Shown piece after piece: positions 17,939-26,013 of a stretch of DNA of 64,000 nucleotides. The stretch is from Streptomyces sp. NRRL F-6492 (lineage in GTDB: Bacteria; Actinomycetota; Actinomycetes; Streptomycetales; Streptomycetaceae), in the NCBI RefSeq assembly GCF_001280125.1, contig NZ_LGEG01000127.1, positions 93,111-157,110 on the forward strand, in the 5' to 3' direction. The position numbers and the translations under genes are program-made. The notes beneath the pieces were generated by a model that was not told the DNA's origin, made no database searches, and was given only the letters and a program-made list of their open reading frames with translations. How positions within the stretch are numbered: position 1 is the stretch's first letter; every line of letters starts with the position of its first letter.

Positions 17939-18610
17939 TCAGCGCAGCTCCGACACCAGCACCGTGACCGCGGTCGCCCCATCGCCGGCCGCGGTCGCGG
18001 CGATCCGGGCGGCGCGGGCCACGTCCAGCGGGCGGCGGCCCGCCGTCACGGCCAGCTCGACCCGCAGCGCGTCCCCGCTGCGGCGCACGGGCGGCCCCAG
18101 CGCGTCCGTCACGCCCGCCACCCCCTCGACCCGCAGCACCGCCAGGGCCACCGGGTCGTCCGTCGCCGGGGAGGGCCGTCCGGGCGGGGGAGCGGCCGGC
18201 CCCTCCTCCGGCGCCGCGTCGAGCAGCTCCGTCACCCGCAGGTCCACGCCGGTTACCGTGAGCCCGAGCCCGCCCGCCGCCCCGAGCAGGGCCGTCCGCA
18301 GTTCCTCGGTCAGCTCCGGCAGCGGCCGGCCCGCCACCGCCCGGAAGTCCGCGGTGATCCGCAGCGGTCCCGGCGGCAGACCGCCCGGCGGCACCGGCAG
18401 CGGCTCCGGACCCTGCTCCCCGTCGGGGTCCGATCCGACCCGGAGCCTGCCCGGCACCACTCCCCGTACCGCCGCGGCGGTCCGGTCGAGGGCCTGCCGC
18501 ACCGCCCGTTCCGTGATCCAGGCACCGTCCTCCGCCGTTCCCAGCGGCAGCAGCCTGCCCGGTGCGAGGCGGTCGCGGACCGCCGCCGTCCAGCCGTCAG
18601 TCGTCGTCAT
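17939..18610 (-). CDS. Unknown protein divergent from the Asp23 operon
   Basis: A 223-residue soluble protein without catalytic motifs, rich in Ala, Pro and Arg. It shows two weakly similar alpha/beta halves, the first including LRITADFRAVAGRPLPELTEELR and the second ALRVELAVTAGRRPLDVARAARI. Both resemble the single-strand/helix pattern of Asp23-type domains, which fits its position. In Streptomyces annotation such neighbours of Asp23 genes are often given an uninformative 'P10-like' label. The ATG at 18610 is preceded by GGGGGA. Function unknown; role with the envelope-stress genes is inferred from divergence. Confidence 0.65.
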   Translation of the reverse strand: MTTTDGWTAAVRDRLAPGRLLPLGTAEDGAWITERAVRQALDRTAAAVRGVVPGRLRVGSDPDGEQGPEPLPVPPGGLPPGPLRITADFRAVAGRPLPELTEELRTALLGAAGGLGLTVTGVDLRVTELLDAAPEEGPAAPPPGRPSPATDDPVALAVLRVEGVAGVTDALGPPVRRSGDALRVELAVTAGRRPLDVARAARIAATAAGDGATAVTVLVSELR

Positions 18611-18702
18611 TCCCCCAGACTGCCGCATTGGCGGAGCAGATTGCAGGAAACGCCCTTAATCTGAGCGGAGAACCCCGAAATAACCCAGAAGGGGCGAAAC
18701 TA

Positions 18703-19188
18703 ATGACGGACACCACTCATTCCGGCGGCTCCACGACCGACGAGGTGCGGCGATCTCCCTTGACCAAGCGGAGCGGCTCCGCCGCCACCCGGGGCAAGAC
18801 GACCATCGCCGACGGCGTCGTGGAGAAGATCGCCGGCCTCGCCACGCGTGACGTCGACGGCGTCCACGACATGGGCAGCGGCCTCTCCCGCACCTTCGGC
18901 GCCGTACGCGACCGGGTCCCCGGGGGCAGCAGCAGGTCGAACGTCACCCGAGGGGTGAAGGCCGAGGTCGGAGAGGTGCAGACCGCGCTCGACCTGGAGA
19001 TCGTCATCGAGTACGGCTATCCCATCTCCGAGGTCACGGGCGACGTCAGGGAGAACGTCATCTCCGCCGTGGAGCGGATGACCGGCCTCGAGGTCGTGGA
19101 GGTCAACATCGCGGTCAGCGACGTGAAGCTGCCCGACGAGGACGACGATGACGACGGCGGCGACGACGACCAGCGCCGTCTCCAGTAG
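18703..19188 (+). CDS. Asp23/Gls24 family envelope stress protein (first copy)
   Basis: A 161-residue protein. After a variable N-terminus, residues 30-150 follow the Asp23/Gls24 pattern: GKTTIADGVVEKIAGLATRDVDGV, a Gly/Arg loop, then VKAEVGEVQTALDLEIVIEYGYPI and VISAVERMTGLEVVEVNIAVSDV. The tail is strongly acidic (DEDDDDDGGDDD). In staphylococci Asp23 is held at the membrane by AmaP and responds to cell-wall stress. An AmaP-like gene ends this operon. The ribosome binding site is AAGGGGCG. Confidence 0.88.
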   Translation: MTDTTHSGGSTTDEVRRSPLTKRSGSAATRGKTTIADGVVEKIAGLATRDVDGVHDMGSGLSRTFGAVRDRVPGGSSRSNVTRGVKAEVGEVQTALDLEIVIEYGYPISEVTGDVRENVISAVERMTGLEVVEVNIAVSDVKLPDEDDDDDGGDDDQRRLQ

Positions 19189-19242
19189 ACGCCGGAACTC
19201 CGGCGTCCGGAGCCGGTGACAAGGCCAGGAAAGGGACTCGTT

Positions 19243-19434
19243 ATGAGCATGGCGGTGGTCGGCCTACTGGCCGGCATGGCTCTCGGCTTCGCCGGATACT
19301 TCGGCGGCTTCGGAGCGTTTCTGCTGATCGCGGCCCTCGGGGTGGTCGGCTTCGTGGCCGGTCGTTTCCTCGAAGGAGATCTCGAACCCCGCGATCTGTT
19401 CCGGGGACGCGAACGCGACGACCGGCGGCGGTGA
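19243..19434 (+). CDS. Small membrane protein, DUF2273-like
   Basis: A 63-residue protein with two closely spaced hydrophobic segments (AVVGLLAGMALGFAGYFGGFG and AFLLIAALGVVGFVAGRFL), then a charged tail LEPRDLFRGRERDDRRR. Small DUF2273 proteins of this design routinely accompany Asp23 and AmaP. The ATG at 19243 follows AAGGGA. It is the second gene of the envelope-stress operon, ending 6 bases before the next start. Confidence 0.78.
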   Translation: MSMAVVGLLAGMALGFAGYFGGFGAFLLIAALGVVGFVAGRFLEGDLEPRDLFRGRERDDRRR

Positions 19435-19440
19435 CGCGGA

Positions 19441-19821
19441 GTGGCGACCGAACTGGCAGCGGCCCCGGCGCAGGACACGGCACGGGACCCGGCGCGTGAC
19501 CGGGGAGCGACCGACATCGCCGACCGGGTCGTCGCGAAGATCGCCGCCCGGGCGGCCAGGGAGGCTCTGGGCGGCGTCCCGAAGGGCGGATCGAAACCCC
19601 ATGCCTCGGTCGACGTCCACAGGGACGTCGCCCGGGTCTCGGTGAGCCTCGAACTCGACTACCCCTCCGACGTAGCCCGCCAGTGCGGCGCCGTCCGGAA
19701 CCGGGTCCGCAGCCAGGTGGAACACCTCGTGGGCATGGAGGTCCACGAGGTGTCCGTCCACGTGGAGCGCCTCCACTCCGCGCTCACCCGCGACGACACG
19801 CCGAGGGGCCGCCTCTCATGA
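19441..19821 (+). CDS. Asp23/Gls24 family protein (second copy)
   Basis: A 126-residue protein whose residues 20-110 match the same fold as the first Asp23 protein: ATDIADRVVAKIAARAAREAL, SVDVHRDVARVSVSLELDYP and RVRSQVEHLVGMEVHEVSVHVERL. It is shorter, without the acidic tail, and has an Arg/Asp/Pro-rich end. GTG start at 19441; its stop overlaps the next start (ATGA). Confidence 0.82.
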   Translation: MATELAAAPAQDTARDPARDRGATDIADRVVAKIAARAAREALGGVPKGGSKPHASVDVHRDVARVSVSLELDYPSDVARQCGAVRNRVRSQVEHLVGMEVHEVSVHVERLHSALTRDDTPRGRLS

Positions 19822-20429
19822 CCACCACTCCGGAACAGTCCCCTCCCTCCGCCCGGGAGGACGAGCCCGCTCCCGCTCCCGAGGCCCGCGCCCGCCGCTT
19901 CTGGTCGGTACGGCGCATCCCGGCGGCCCTGCTCGCGGCCGTCGTCCTCGGCGGAGCCGGACTGCTCCTCTACGACGTGGCGGCCGTACGGGCCGACCAG
20001 TCGGCCATGGCCTGGCGCAAGGAGGCCGCCGACGGCCTCGCGACCCGGCCGCTCGACTCCACCTGGGTCCTCGCCGGCGCCTGCGTCGCCGCGGTCCTCG
20101 GCCTCTGGCTCCTGCTCCTGGCCCTCACCCCCGGGCTGCGCTCCGTCCTCCCCATGCGCCGGGACCACCCCGACGTACGGGCCGGACTCGACCGCAAGGC
20201 CGCGGCCCTCATCCTGCGGGACCGCGCCATGGAGGTCTCCGGCGTGCGGTCCGCGAAGGTGCGCGTCCGCCGCTCCAAGGCCACCGTCCGGGCGGTCTCG
20301 CACTTCCGGGACCTCGACGAGGTCCGCGCCGACCTGGAGCGGGCCGTCACCACCGGCGTCGACGAACTCGCCCTCGCCCACCCGCCCGTGCCGAAGGTGC
20401 GGGTGGCCCGGCCGCCCGAGAAGGGATGA
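19818..20429 (+). CDS. Two-helix membrane protein, DUF6286-like
   Basis: A 203-residue protein. The Pro/Glu-rich cytoplasmic head (residues 1-30) is followed by a membrane helix (IPAALLAAVVLGGAGLLLY), an external loop of about 45 residues, a second helix (VLAGACVAAVLGLWLLLLAL), and a basic cytoplasmic domain. That domain has an Asp23-like strand-helix pattern (MEVSGVRSAKVRVRRSKATVRAV). A role as a membrane anchor for the Asp23 proteins is likely from architecture and coupling but unproven. Confidence 0.75.
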   Translation: MTTTPEQSPPSAREDEPAPAPEARARRFWSVRRIPAALLAAVVLGGAGLLLYDVAAVRADQSAMAWRKEAADGLATRPLDSTWVLAGACVAAVLGLWLLLLALTPGLRSVLPMRRDHPDVRAGLDRKAAALILRDRAMEVSGVRSAKVRVRRSKATVRAVSHFRDLDEVRADLERAVTTGVDELALAHPPVPKVRVARPPEKG

Positions 20430-20483
20430 GCCGATGACGCCCAAGCCCCGGGGGCCCGGTCCCCGTCACGAAAGGACCGCCCG

Positions 20484-21071
20484 GTGACCGTCGTCCTCCG
20501 GCGCGTCAACCGCGTCCTGCTCGGCCTCGCCGGGCTGATCCTCGTCCTCCTCGGCGGCTCCGTCCTCGCCGCCGCGGCCGGCCTCGCCGTACCGTCCTGG
20601 TGGCCCTGGTCGGGCCCCTCCGACGTCCTGCTCACCACCGCCGACCGGCAGCGCTGGCGGGACGAGGGCTGGTGGTGGCCGGTGGTCATCGCCGTCCTCG
20701 GGGTGATCGTCCTGCTCGCCCTCTGGTGGCTGATCGCCCAGTTCCGCCGGGCCAGGCTCGCCGAGGTCGTCGTCGACACCGGCGACGGCGAGGAGGCGGT
20801 CGTGCGCGGGCGTGCCCTGGAAAGCGTCCTGGAGGCGGACGCCGCCGCACAGGACGGCGTGGCGCAGGCCCGGGTCTCCCTCACCGGCCGCCGCAGCGCC
20901 CCCCGCACCCGGGTGAGGTTCCAGCTGGAGCCGCACGCCTCCCCGGCCGACGCCCTCACCACCCTCAGCGGCCGGGCCCTCGCCCACGCCCGCACCGCGA
21001 CGGGCCTGTCGTCCCTGCCCACCGAGGCGCGCCTGCGCGCGGTGAAGCACGGCGCCCGCCGGGTCACCTGA
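20484..21071 (+). CDS. amaP: AmaP-like alkaline shock membrane anchor protein
   Basis: A 195-residue protein with two membrane helices (about residues 9-33 and 64-86) and a soluble domain after the second helix that alternates strands and helices (RARLAEVVVDTGDGEEAVVRG to RVRFQLEPHASPADALTTL). This is the arrangement of AmaP, the anchor that keeps Asp23 at the membrane. GTG start at 20484 with AAAGGA upstream. Last gene of the operon; a strong terminator follows. Confidence 0.8.
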   Translation: MTVVLRRVNRVLLGLAGLILVLLGGSVLAAAAGLAVPSWWPWSGPSDVLLTTADRQRWRDEGWWWPVVIAVLGVIVLLALWWLIAQFRRARLAEVVVDTGDGEEAVVRGRALESVLEADAAAQDGVAQARVSLTGRRSAPRTRVRFQLEPHASPADALTTLSGRALAHARTATGLSSLPTEARLRAVKHGARRVT

Positions 21072-21086
21072 GGACGGAGCGCGGAG

Positions 21087-21117
21087 AGCGCCCGCCGGGT
21101 CACTCCCGGCGGGCGCT
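21087..21117. terminator. Bidirectional terminator between amaP and SDR gene
   Basis: AGCGCCCGCCGGG at 21087-21099 pairs perfectly with CCCGGCGGGCGCT at 21105-21117 around TCACT, followed by TTTC. It serves convergent genes on both sides. Confidence 0.92.
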
Positions 21118-21133
21118 TTCGCGTGACGGCCGC

Positions 21134-21889
21134 TCAGAAGCCGCTGCGGGCCCCGCCGTCCACCGGCAGCATCAGCCCCGTCAGGTACGAGGCGGCCGGC
21201 GACAGCAGGAAGGCCGCCGTCCGTCCGAACTCCCCGGGCGTGCCGTACCGGCGCAGCGGGATCGTGGCCTCGTTCGCCGCGCGGGCCGCGTCCGCGTCCC
21301 CGGAGAGCGCGTCCAGCGAGCGCACCCGGTCCGTGTCGATCCGGCTCGGCAGGAGCCCGACGACCCGCACCCCGCGCGGGCCGAGGTCGTTGGCCAGGGA
21401 CTTCGCGAAGCCGGCCAGGCCGGGGCGCAGCCCGTTGGAGAGGGTCAGACCGGCGATCGGCTCGTGGACCGAGGCCGACAGGACGAAGCCGATCACCCCG
21501 CCCTCGCCGAGCGCCTCGGCCGCCGCGCGGGCCAGCCGCACCGCCCCCAGGAAGACGGTGTCGAAGGCGGTGGCCCACTGCTCGTCGGTGTTGTCCGCCG
21601 CGAAGCCGGGCGCCGGCCCGCCGACGCTGATCAGGATGCCGTCGAAGCCGCCGAACCGGGACCGCGCCTCCGCGATCAGCCGGGCCGGGGTCCCCGGGTC
21701 GGTGTTGTCGGCCGCGACCCCGGCCGCGCCCGGGCCGAGCGCCTCCACGGCCTCCGCGACCGTCTTCTCCTCGCGCCCGGTCACCAGCACCTTGGCGCCC
21801 TCCGCGAGCAGCGCCTCCGCCGAGGCCCGGCCGAGCCCCCGCGTCGCGCCGGTCACCACGTACACACGGTCCTTCAGTCCAAGATCCAT
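21134..21889 (-). CDS. SDR-family oxidoreductase with atypical active site
   Basis: A 251-residue Rossmann-fold protein with the nucleotide site TGATRGLGRASAE. The C-terminal substrate loop and the YLTGLMLPVDGG end are typical of 3-oxoacyl-ACP-reductase-like SDRs. The catalytic Ser-Tyr-Lys arrangement is altered: counting from the first Ser of LSASVHEP, the Tyr position is Ser and the Lys position is Arg (in LTLSNGLRPGL). A known SDR side group has this Ser/Arg pattern, so it may use a different mechanism or have lost oxidoreductase activity. It follows the GH15 gene by 4 bases. Confidence 0.82.
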   Translation of the reverse strand: MDLGLKDRVYVVTGATRGLGRASAEALLAEGAKVLVTGREEKTVAEAVEALGPGAAGVAADNTDPGTPARLIAEARSRFGGFDGILISVGGPAPGFAADNTDEQWATAFDTVFLGAVRLARAAAEALGEGGVIGFVLSASVHEPIAGLTLSNGLRPGLAGFAKSLANDLGPRGVRVVGLLPSRIDTDRVRSLDALSGDADAARAANEATIPLRRYGTPGEFGRTAAFLLSPAASYLTGLMLPVDGGARSGF

Positions 21890-21893
21890 GGCC

Positions 21894-23684
21894 TCATCCT
21901 GCCGGGTCCGGCTCGTCCGCTGCCAGCGCGAACGCCGTGCCCACCAGGCCGATGTGGCTGAAGGCCTGCGGGAAGTTGCCCAGCTGGCGGCCGGTCGCCG
22001 GGTCGTACTCCTCGGCGAGGAGCCCCACGTCGTTGCCGAGCGCCACGAGCCGGTCGAAGAGCGCCCGCGCCTCCCGGGGCCGCCCGGTCGCCCGCAGCGC
22101 GTCCGCCAGCCAGAACGAGCAGACCAGGAAGGTCCCCTCCTGCCCCGGCAGGCCGTCCACCGCCGTCGAGTCGGCGCTGTAGCGGCGCACGTAGCCGTCG
22201 TGCGTCAGCTCCGTCATGATCGCGTCCACCGTGCCCACCACCCGGGGGTCGTCCGGCGGCAGGAAGCCCACCTGGGGGATGAGCAGGGTGGCGGCGTCCA
22301 GCTCCCGCGAGCCGTACGACTGGGTGAAGGTGTTCCGCACGGGGTCGTACGCCTTGTCGCACACCTGGGCGTGGATGTCGTCCCGCATGGCCCGCCACCG
22401 GGCCGCGTCCCCCGGCAGCGACGGATCGGCCTCCAGGGTGCGCACGGCCCGGTCGGCGGCCACCCAGGCCATCACCTTCGAATGGGTGAAGTGGCGGCGC
22501 GGCCCGCGCACCTCCCACAGCCCCTCGTCGGGCTCCCGCCAGGTCGACTCCAGGAAGCCCAGCAGGCTCAGCTGGAGGTTCCAGGCGTGCCGCTCCGCCG
22601 GGATCCCGGCCTCCCGCGCCCGGTTGAGCGAGTCCATGACCTCGCCGTACACGTCGAGCTGGAACTGGTCCACGGCCGCGTTCCCGGTCCGCACCGGCGC
22701 CGAGTCGGCGTACCCCCGCAGCCACGGCAGGGTCGTCTCGGGCAGTCGGCGCTCCCCGGCCGGGCCGTACATGATCTGGAGGTCGGCCGGGTCGCCCGCG
22801 ACCGAGCGCAGCAGCCAGTCGCGCCAGGCGGCCGCCTCCTCCACGTATCCGGCGGCGAGCAGCGCGCCGAGGGTGAGGGAGGAGTCGCGCAGCCAGCAGG
22901 AGCGGTAGTCCCAGTTCCGCACGCCGCCGATCTCCTCCGGCAGGGAGGTGGTGGGGGCGGCGACGATCCCTCCGGTGGGGGCGTACGTGAGCGCCTTCAG
23001 GGTGATCAGGGAACGCAGCACCGCCTCCCGGTGGGGTCCCCGGTAGGTGCAGCGGGCCGCCCACTCCCGCCAGTCCGCGAGCGACTGCTCCAGGGCCTCG
23101 AAGGGGTCGATCAGCTCGGGGCGCGGCTCGTGCGAGGGGTGCCAGGTCAGCACGAAGGCCACCTTCTCGCCGGCGGCGACGGTGAAGGAGGAGCGGGTGG
23201 AGAACTGCTGGCCCCAGGTCTTCACGTGCGGTTCGCTGCGCAGCCAGACCGCGTCGGGCCCGGCGACCGCCACCCGGTGCCCGTCGGCCCTGCGCATCCA
23301 GGGCACGATCGAGCCGTAGTCGAAGCGCAGCCGCAGGACGGCGTCCATCTCCACGCTGCCGCCGACCCCCTCGACGATCCGCATCACGTCGGGAGAGACG
23401 TCCCGCTGGGGCATGAAGTCGATGACCTTGACGGTGCCGGTACGGGTCTCCCAGAGGGTCTCCAGGACGAGGGAGTCCTCGGCGTAGCGGCGGGAGGTGC
23501 AGGTCGTGGCGCCCTTGGGGGCGATCCGCCAGTGCCCGTTCTCCTCGTCGCCGAGAACGGCGGCGAAGCAGGCGGCCGAGTCGAACCGGGGCAGACACAG
23601 CCAGTCGACCGATCCGTCGCGGCCGACGAGCGCGGCGGTCTGGAGATCGCCGATGAGGGCGTAGTCGTCGATGTGTCGCGTCAC
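21894..23684 (-). CDS. Glycoside hydrolase family 15 protein (glucoamylase/trehalase type)
   Basis: A 596-residue cytoplasmic protein with an N-terminal beta-sandwich (HIDDYALIGDLQTAALVGRDG) and an (alpha/alpha)6 barrel. Barrel landmarks are RNWDYRSCWLRDSSLTLGAL, the general acid in EGLWEVRGP, and the general base region LLAEEYDPATGRQLGNFPQA. This subgroup includes actinobacterial trehalases, so hydrolysis of trehalose is the best guess. GTG at 23684 gives the usual start TRHIDDYALIGD; a TTG at 23717 that abuts the upstream stop would add 11 residues. It lies between SURF1 and the SDR on one likely mRNA. Confidence 0.88.
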   Translation of the reverse strand: MTRHIDDYALIGDLQTAALVGRDGSVDWLCLPRFDSAACFAAVLGDEENGHWRIAPKGATTCTSRRYAEDSLVLETLWETRTGTVKVIDFMPQRDVSPDVMRIVEGVGGSVEMDAVLRLRFDYGSIVPWMRRADGHRVAVAGPDAVWLRSEPHVKTWGQQFSTRSSFTVAAGEKVAFVLTWHPSHEPRPELIDPFEALEQSLADWREWAARCTYRGPHREAVLRSLITLKALTYAPTGGIVAAPTTSLPEEIGGVRNWDYRSCWLRDSSLTLGALLAAGYVEEAAAWRDWLLRSVAGDPADLQIMYGPAGERRLPETTLPWLRGYADSAPVRTGNAAVDQFQLDVYGEVMDSLNRAREAGIPAERHAWNLQLSLLGFLESTWREPDEGLWEVRGPRRHFTHSKVMAWVAADRAVRTLEADPSLPGDAARWRAMRDDIHAQVCDKAYDPVRNTFTQSYGSRELDAATLLIPQVGFLPPDDPRVVGTVDAIMTELTHDGYVRRYSADSTAVDGLPGQEGTFLVCSFWLADALRATGRPREARALFDRLVALGNDVGLLAEEYDPATGRQLGNFPQAFSHIGLVGTAFALAADEPDPAG

Positions 23685-23717
23685 GCTCGGGCTGTTCCCG
23701 GAAGCGGCGGCGGTCAA

Positions 23718-24533
23718 TCAGCGCGACGGCGCGGCCAGGGTCTCCGCGGCGTCCGGTTCCGGCGGTCCGGCGGCCCCGGCGGCGGCGTCCGCCTCCCGGT
23801 CGCGCTTCTCGCGGCGCACCAGGATCACCCAGCCGACGGGCACTCCGGCCGCGAAGAGCCACCACTGCACGGCGTACGCCATGTGGGCGCCGATCGAGTC
23901 GTGGTCGGGCTCGGGGATCTGTTCGAGGGTGCCGTCGGCCGGTTCGGGCGCGGTCTGCTCGACGTAGCCGCCGAGGACCTCGCGGCCGATGAGTTCGGCC
24001 TGCTGCCGGCCGTTGATCAGCATGACCTGGCGGTCGGGCAGGCCCTTGAGGTCCTTGATGCCGCTGGCGCCGGTCGTCTCGTCCGCCTTGAGGCGCCCGG
24101 TGATCGTGACCTCGCCCCTGGGGGCGGGCGGCACCGCCGGGTAGGAGCGCTGGTCGGCGGCGGCCGGCACCCAGCCCCGGTTGACCAGCAGGGCCTTCCC
24201 GTCCCGCAGGACCAGCGGGGTCAGGACGTGGACGCCGATCCGGTCGTCGGAGGAGGTGCGGCGCCGGACGACCACCTCGTGGGCGGTGTCGAAGGTGCCG
24301 GTGGCGGTGACCGGGCGCCAGTAGTCGGCGCGCGGGACGGTGTGGCCGGGGGAGGTGAGCTCCTCGACCGGGACCGGCTCCGCCGCGACGCTGTCCGCGA
24401 TCAGGGCGTTCTGGGCGACCCGGCGCTCGTGCCGGTGGAACTGCCAGAAGCCCAGCTCGATCATCGTCGGGACGAGGACGAGGGCGATCAGAGTGAGGAT
24501 CACCCACTGCCGGGACAACAGGAAGCGGTACAC
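23718..24533 (-). CDS. SURF1 family cytochrome c oxidase assembly protein
   Basis: A membrane protein of 271 residues in the SURF1 family, which helps assemble haem-a3 containing cytochrome oxidase. It has a helix near the N-terminus (VILTLIALVLVPTMIELGFWQFHR), an extracytoplasmic domain with the conserved LLVNRGWVP motif, and a second helix near the end (AVQWWLFAAGVPVGWVILVRR). GTG at 24533 is preferred: the 32 in-frame codons upstream, to a GTG at 24629 overlapping the preceding stop, have many A/T third positions unlike coding sequence here. Confidence 0.85.
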   Translation of the reverse strand: MYRFLLSRQWVILTLIALVLVPTMIELGFWQFHRHERRVAQNALIADSVAAEPVPVEELTSPGHTVPRADYWRPVTATGTFDTAHEVVVRRRTSSDDRIGVHVLTPLVLRDGKALLVNRGWVPAAADQRSYPAVPPAPRGEVTITGRLKADETTGASGIKDLKGLPDRQVMLINGRQQAELIGREVLGGYVEQTAPEPADGTLEQIPEPDHDSIGAHMAYAVQWWLFAAGVPVGWVILVRREKRDREADAAAGAAGPPEPDAAETLAAPSR

Positions 24534-24625
24534 CCCATGACCGTACAGCGGGGGCCACGGGGTGCACGCAGGGGGGTTCGGCGCGCTGGGGCCGCCCTCC
24601 GGAATCGTTTCTTCGGGGTTTGTCC

Positions 24626-24859
24626 TCACACCTTGTCGACGATGCCCACCTTCCCCTCCGCGCGGGCGCAGTGGCCGCCGCAGTACCAGCTGCCCCCGAC
24701 CTCGACGCCCTGGCCGATGATCTGGACCCGGCAGTGCTCGCAGATGGGCGCCATGCGGTGGATGGCGCAGGCGAAGCAGTCGAAGACGTGCACCGCGCCC
24801 TGCGCGTGCACCTCGAACGACATGCCGTAATCGTTTCCGCAGACCTCACAACGTGCCAT
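24626..24859 (-). CDS. Small zinc-ribbon protein with four CxxC-type pairs
   Basis: A 77-residue cysteine-rich protein. Pairs are visible at CEVC (residues 4-7), CFAC, CEHC and CGGHC, with two histidines nearby, enough for two zinc sites. It resembles small actinobacterial proteins sometimes labelled metallothionein-like. Its stop overlaps or nearly abuts the SURF1 leader, so it is probably the first gene of the SURF1-GH15-SDR unit. A metal-carrying role for oxidase assembly is possible but only inferred. Confidence 0.75.
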   Translation of the reverse strand: MARCEVCGNDYGMSFEVHAQGAVHVFDCFACAIHRMAPICEHCRVQIIGQGVEVGGSWYCGGHCARAEGKVGIVDKV

Positions 24860-24922
24860 GCGCCACAGGGTGGGGCCCCTCGCGGGCGCGGGCGGTCCGG
24901 CACGCCAGGAGGGGCCGGGGCG

Positions 24923-25897
24923 TCACCCGTCTGCCGGGGCCACGTCCCGCAGCAGCTGGGTGTAGGCGGCCTCGTCGACGACGGGCGTGCCGAAGGACCG
25001 GGCCTTGAGGGTCTTGGAGGTGGCGGACTCCGGGTCGTTGGTGACCAGCAGGCTGGTCAGCCGGGAGACGCTGCCGGCGACGTGCAGCCCGGCCTCGACG
25101 GTGCGGTCCTCCAGGAGCTCGCGGTCGATGGAGGTGTCCCCGGAGAACGCCACCCGCATCCCCTGCCGGAGCGGCTTGTCGGTCTCGTAACGGCCGGGAT
25201 TGGGGTACGGGCAGGCCGGCCGCTTCCGCGAGGGACGCCAGCTGTTCGCCCGGTACGCGGAGGAGGGGTACGCGGCGGGCGCGGCCGGGGAGGCGGCCCA
25301 CTCGGTCAGCGGCCGGCACTCCAGGAGCGGCAGCCGCACGCCCTGCTCGGCCGCCGCGTGCAGGCTCGGCCGGAACGCCTCGGCGAGCACCCGGGCGTCG
25401 TCGAGCGCGTTGTGCGCCTGGCGCTGCTCGACGCCGAAGTGCGCGGCGAGCGACTCCAGCTTGTGGTTGGGCAGCGGCAGCGACAGCTGCTTGGCGAGCG
25501 CGATCGTGCACAGGCGCTGCCGCACGGGCGCGGTGGACTCGGCGCGCGCGTACTCCCGGGCGATCATCTGCCAGTCGAAGATCGCGTTGTGCGCGACGAG
25601 CACCCGCCCGTCGAGCCGGGCCGCGAAGTCGGCCGCGATCTCCGGGAAGAGCGGCGCGCCCTCCAGGGCGTCGCTGGTCAGCCCGTGGATCCACACCGGA
25701 CCGGGGTCGCGCTCGGGGTTGACGAGGGTGTACCAGTGGTCCTCGACGTTCCCCTGGGCGTCCAGCCGGTAGACGGCGGCGGACACGATCCGGTCGTCGC
25801 GGGCGAGGCCGGTGGTCTCCACGTCGACGACCGCGTACCCCTGCGGGTAGGCGGCCGGCCACGCTGCTGCTGTCGTGCGGTCGTCGAGCATGGTCAT
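24923..25897 (-). CDS. DEDDh 3'-5' exonuclease with C-terminal BRCT domain
   Basis: A 324-residue protein. Residues 20-180 are a DnaQ-type exonuclease: exo I DVETTG, exo II in AHNAIFDWQM and exo III HNALDDAR, with the histidine that defines the DEDDh class. Residues 245-320 look like a BRCT domain (GMRVAFSGDTSIDRELLEDR, AGSVSRLTSLLVTND, KARSFGTPVVDEAAY). Proteins of this build in actinobacteria are annotated as DNA polymerase III epsilon-like exonucleases and may act in repair. The middle 190-240 is a flexible Pro/Ala/Arg linker. Confidence 0.9.
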   Translation of the reverse strand: MTMLDDRTTAAAWPAAYPQGYAVVDVETTGLARDDRIVSAAVYRLDAQGNVEDHWYTLVNPERDPGPVWIHGLTSDALEGAPLFPEIAADFAARLDGRVLVAHNAIFDWQMIAREYARAESTAPVRQRLCTIALAKQLSLPLPNHKLESLAAHFGVEQRQAHNALDDARVLAEAFRPSLHAAAEQGVRLPLLECRPLTEWAASPAAPAAYPSSAYRANSWRPSRKRPACPYPNPGRYETDKPLRQGMRVAFSGDTSIDRELLEDRTVEAGLHVAGSVSRLTSLLVTNDPESATSKTLKARSFGTPVVDEAAYTQLLRDVAPADG

Positions 25898-26013
25898 TGA
25901 GAATACGGCCCGCGACCGACAATTCCCTCCCCGGTGCTCCGGGCGGACCGGTCCCGGCCGGGCCGGGCGGGTCGTTCCGGGGGCGGCGCCCCGCCGGGTG
26001 CGACCCTCCTCAC

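Noticed and set aside
24534..24629. GTG at 24629 as the SURF1 start
   Set aside because: Overlaps the previous stop nicely, but the extra codons are A/T-rich in third positions and Pro-rich, unlike relatives as I recall them.
21123..24830. A 1235-codon rightward frame opposite the GH15 and SURF1 genes
   Set aside because: Antisense shadow; no recognised motif and composition unlike real proteins here.
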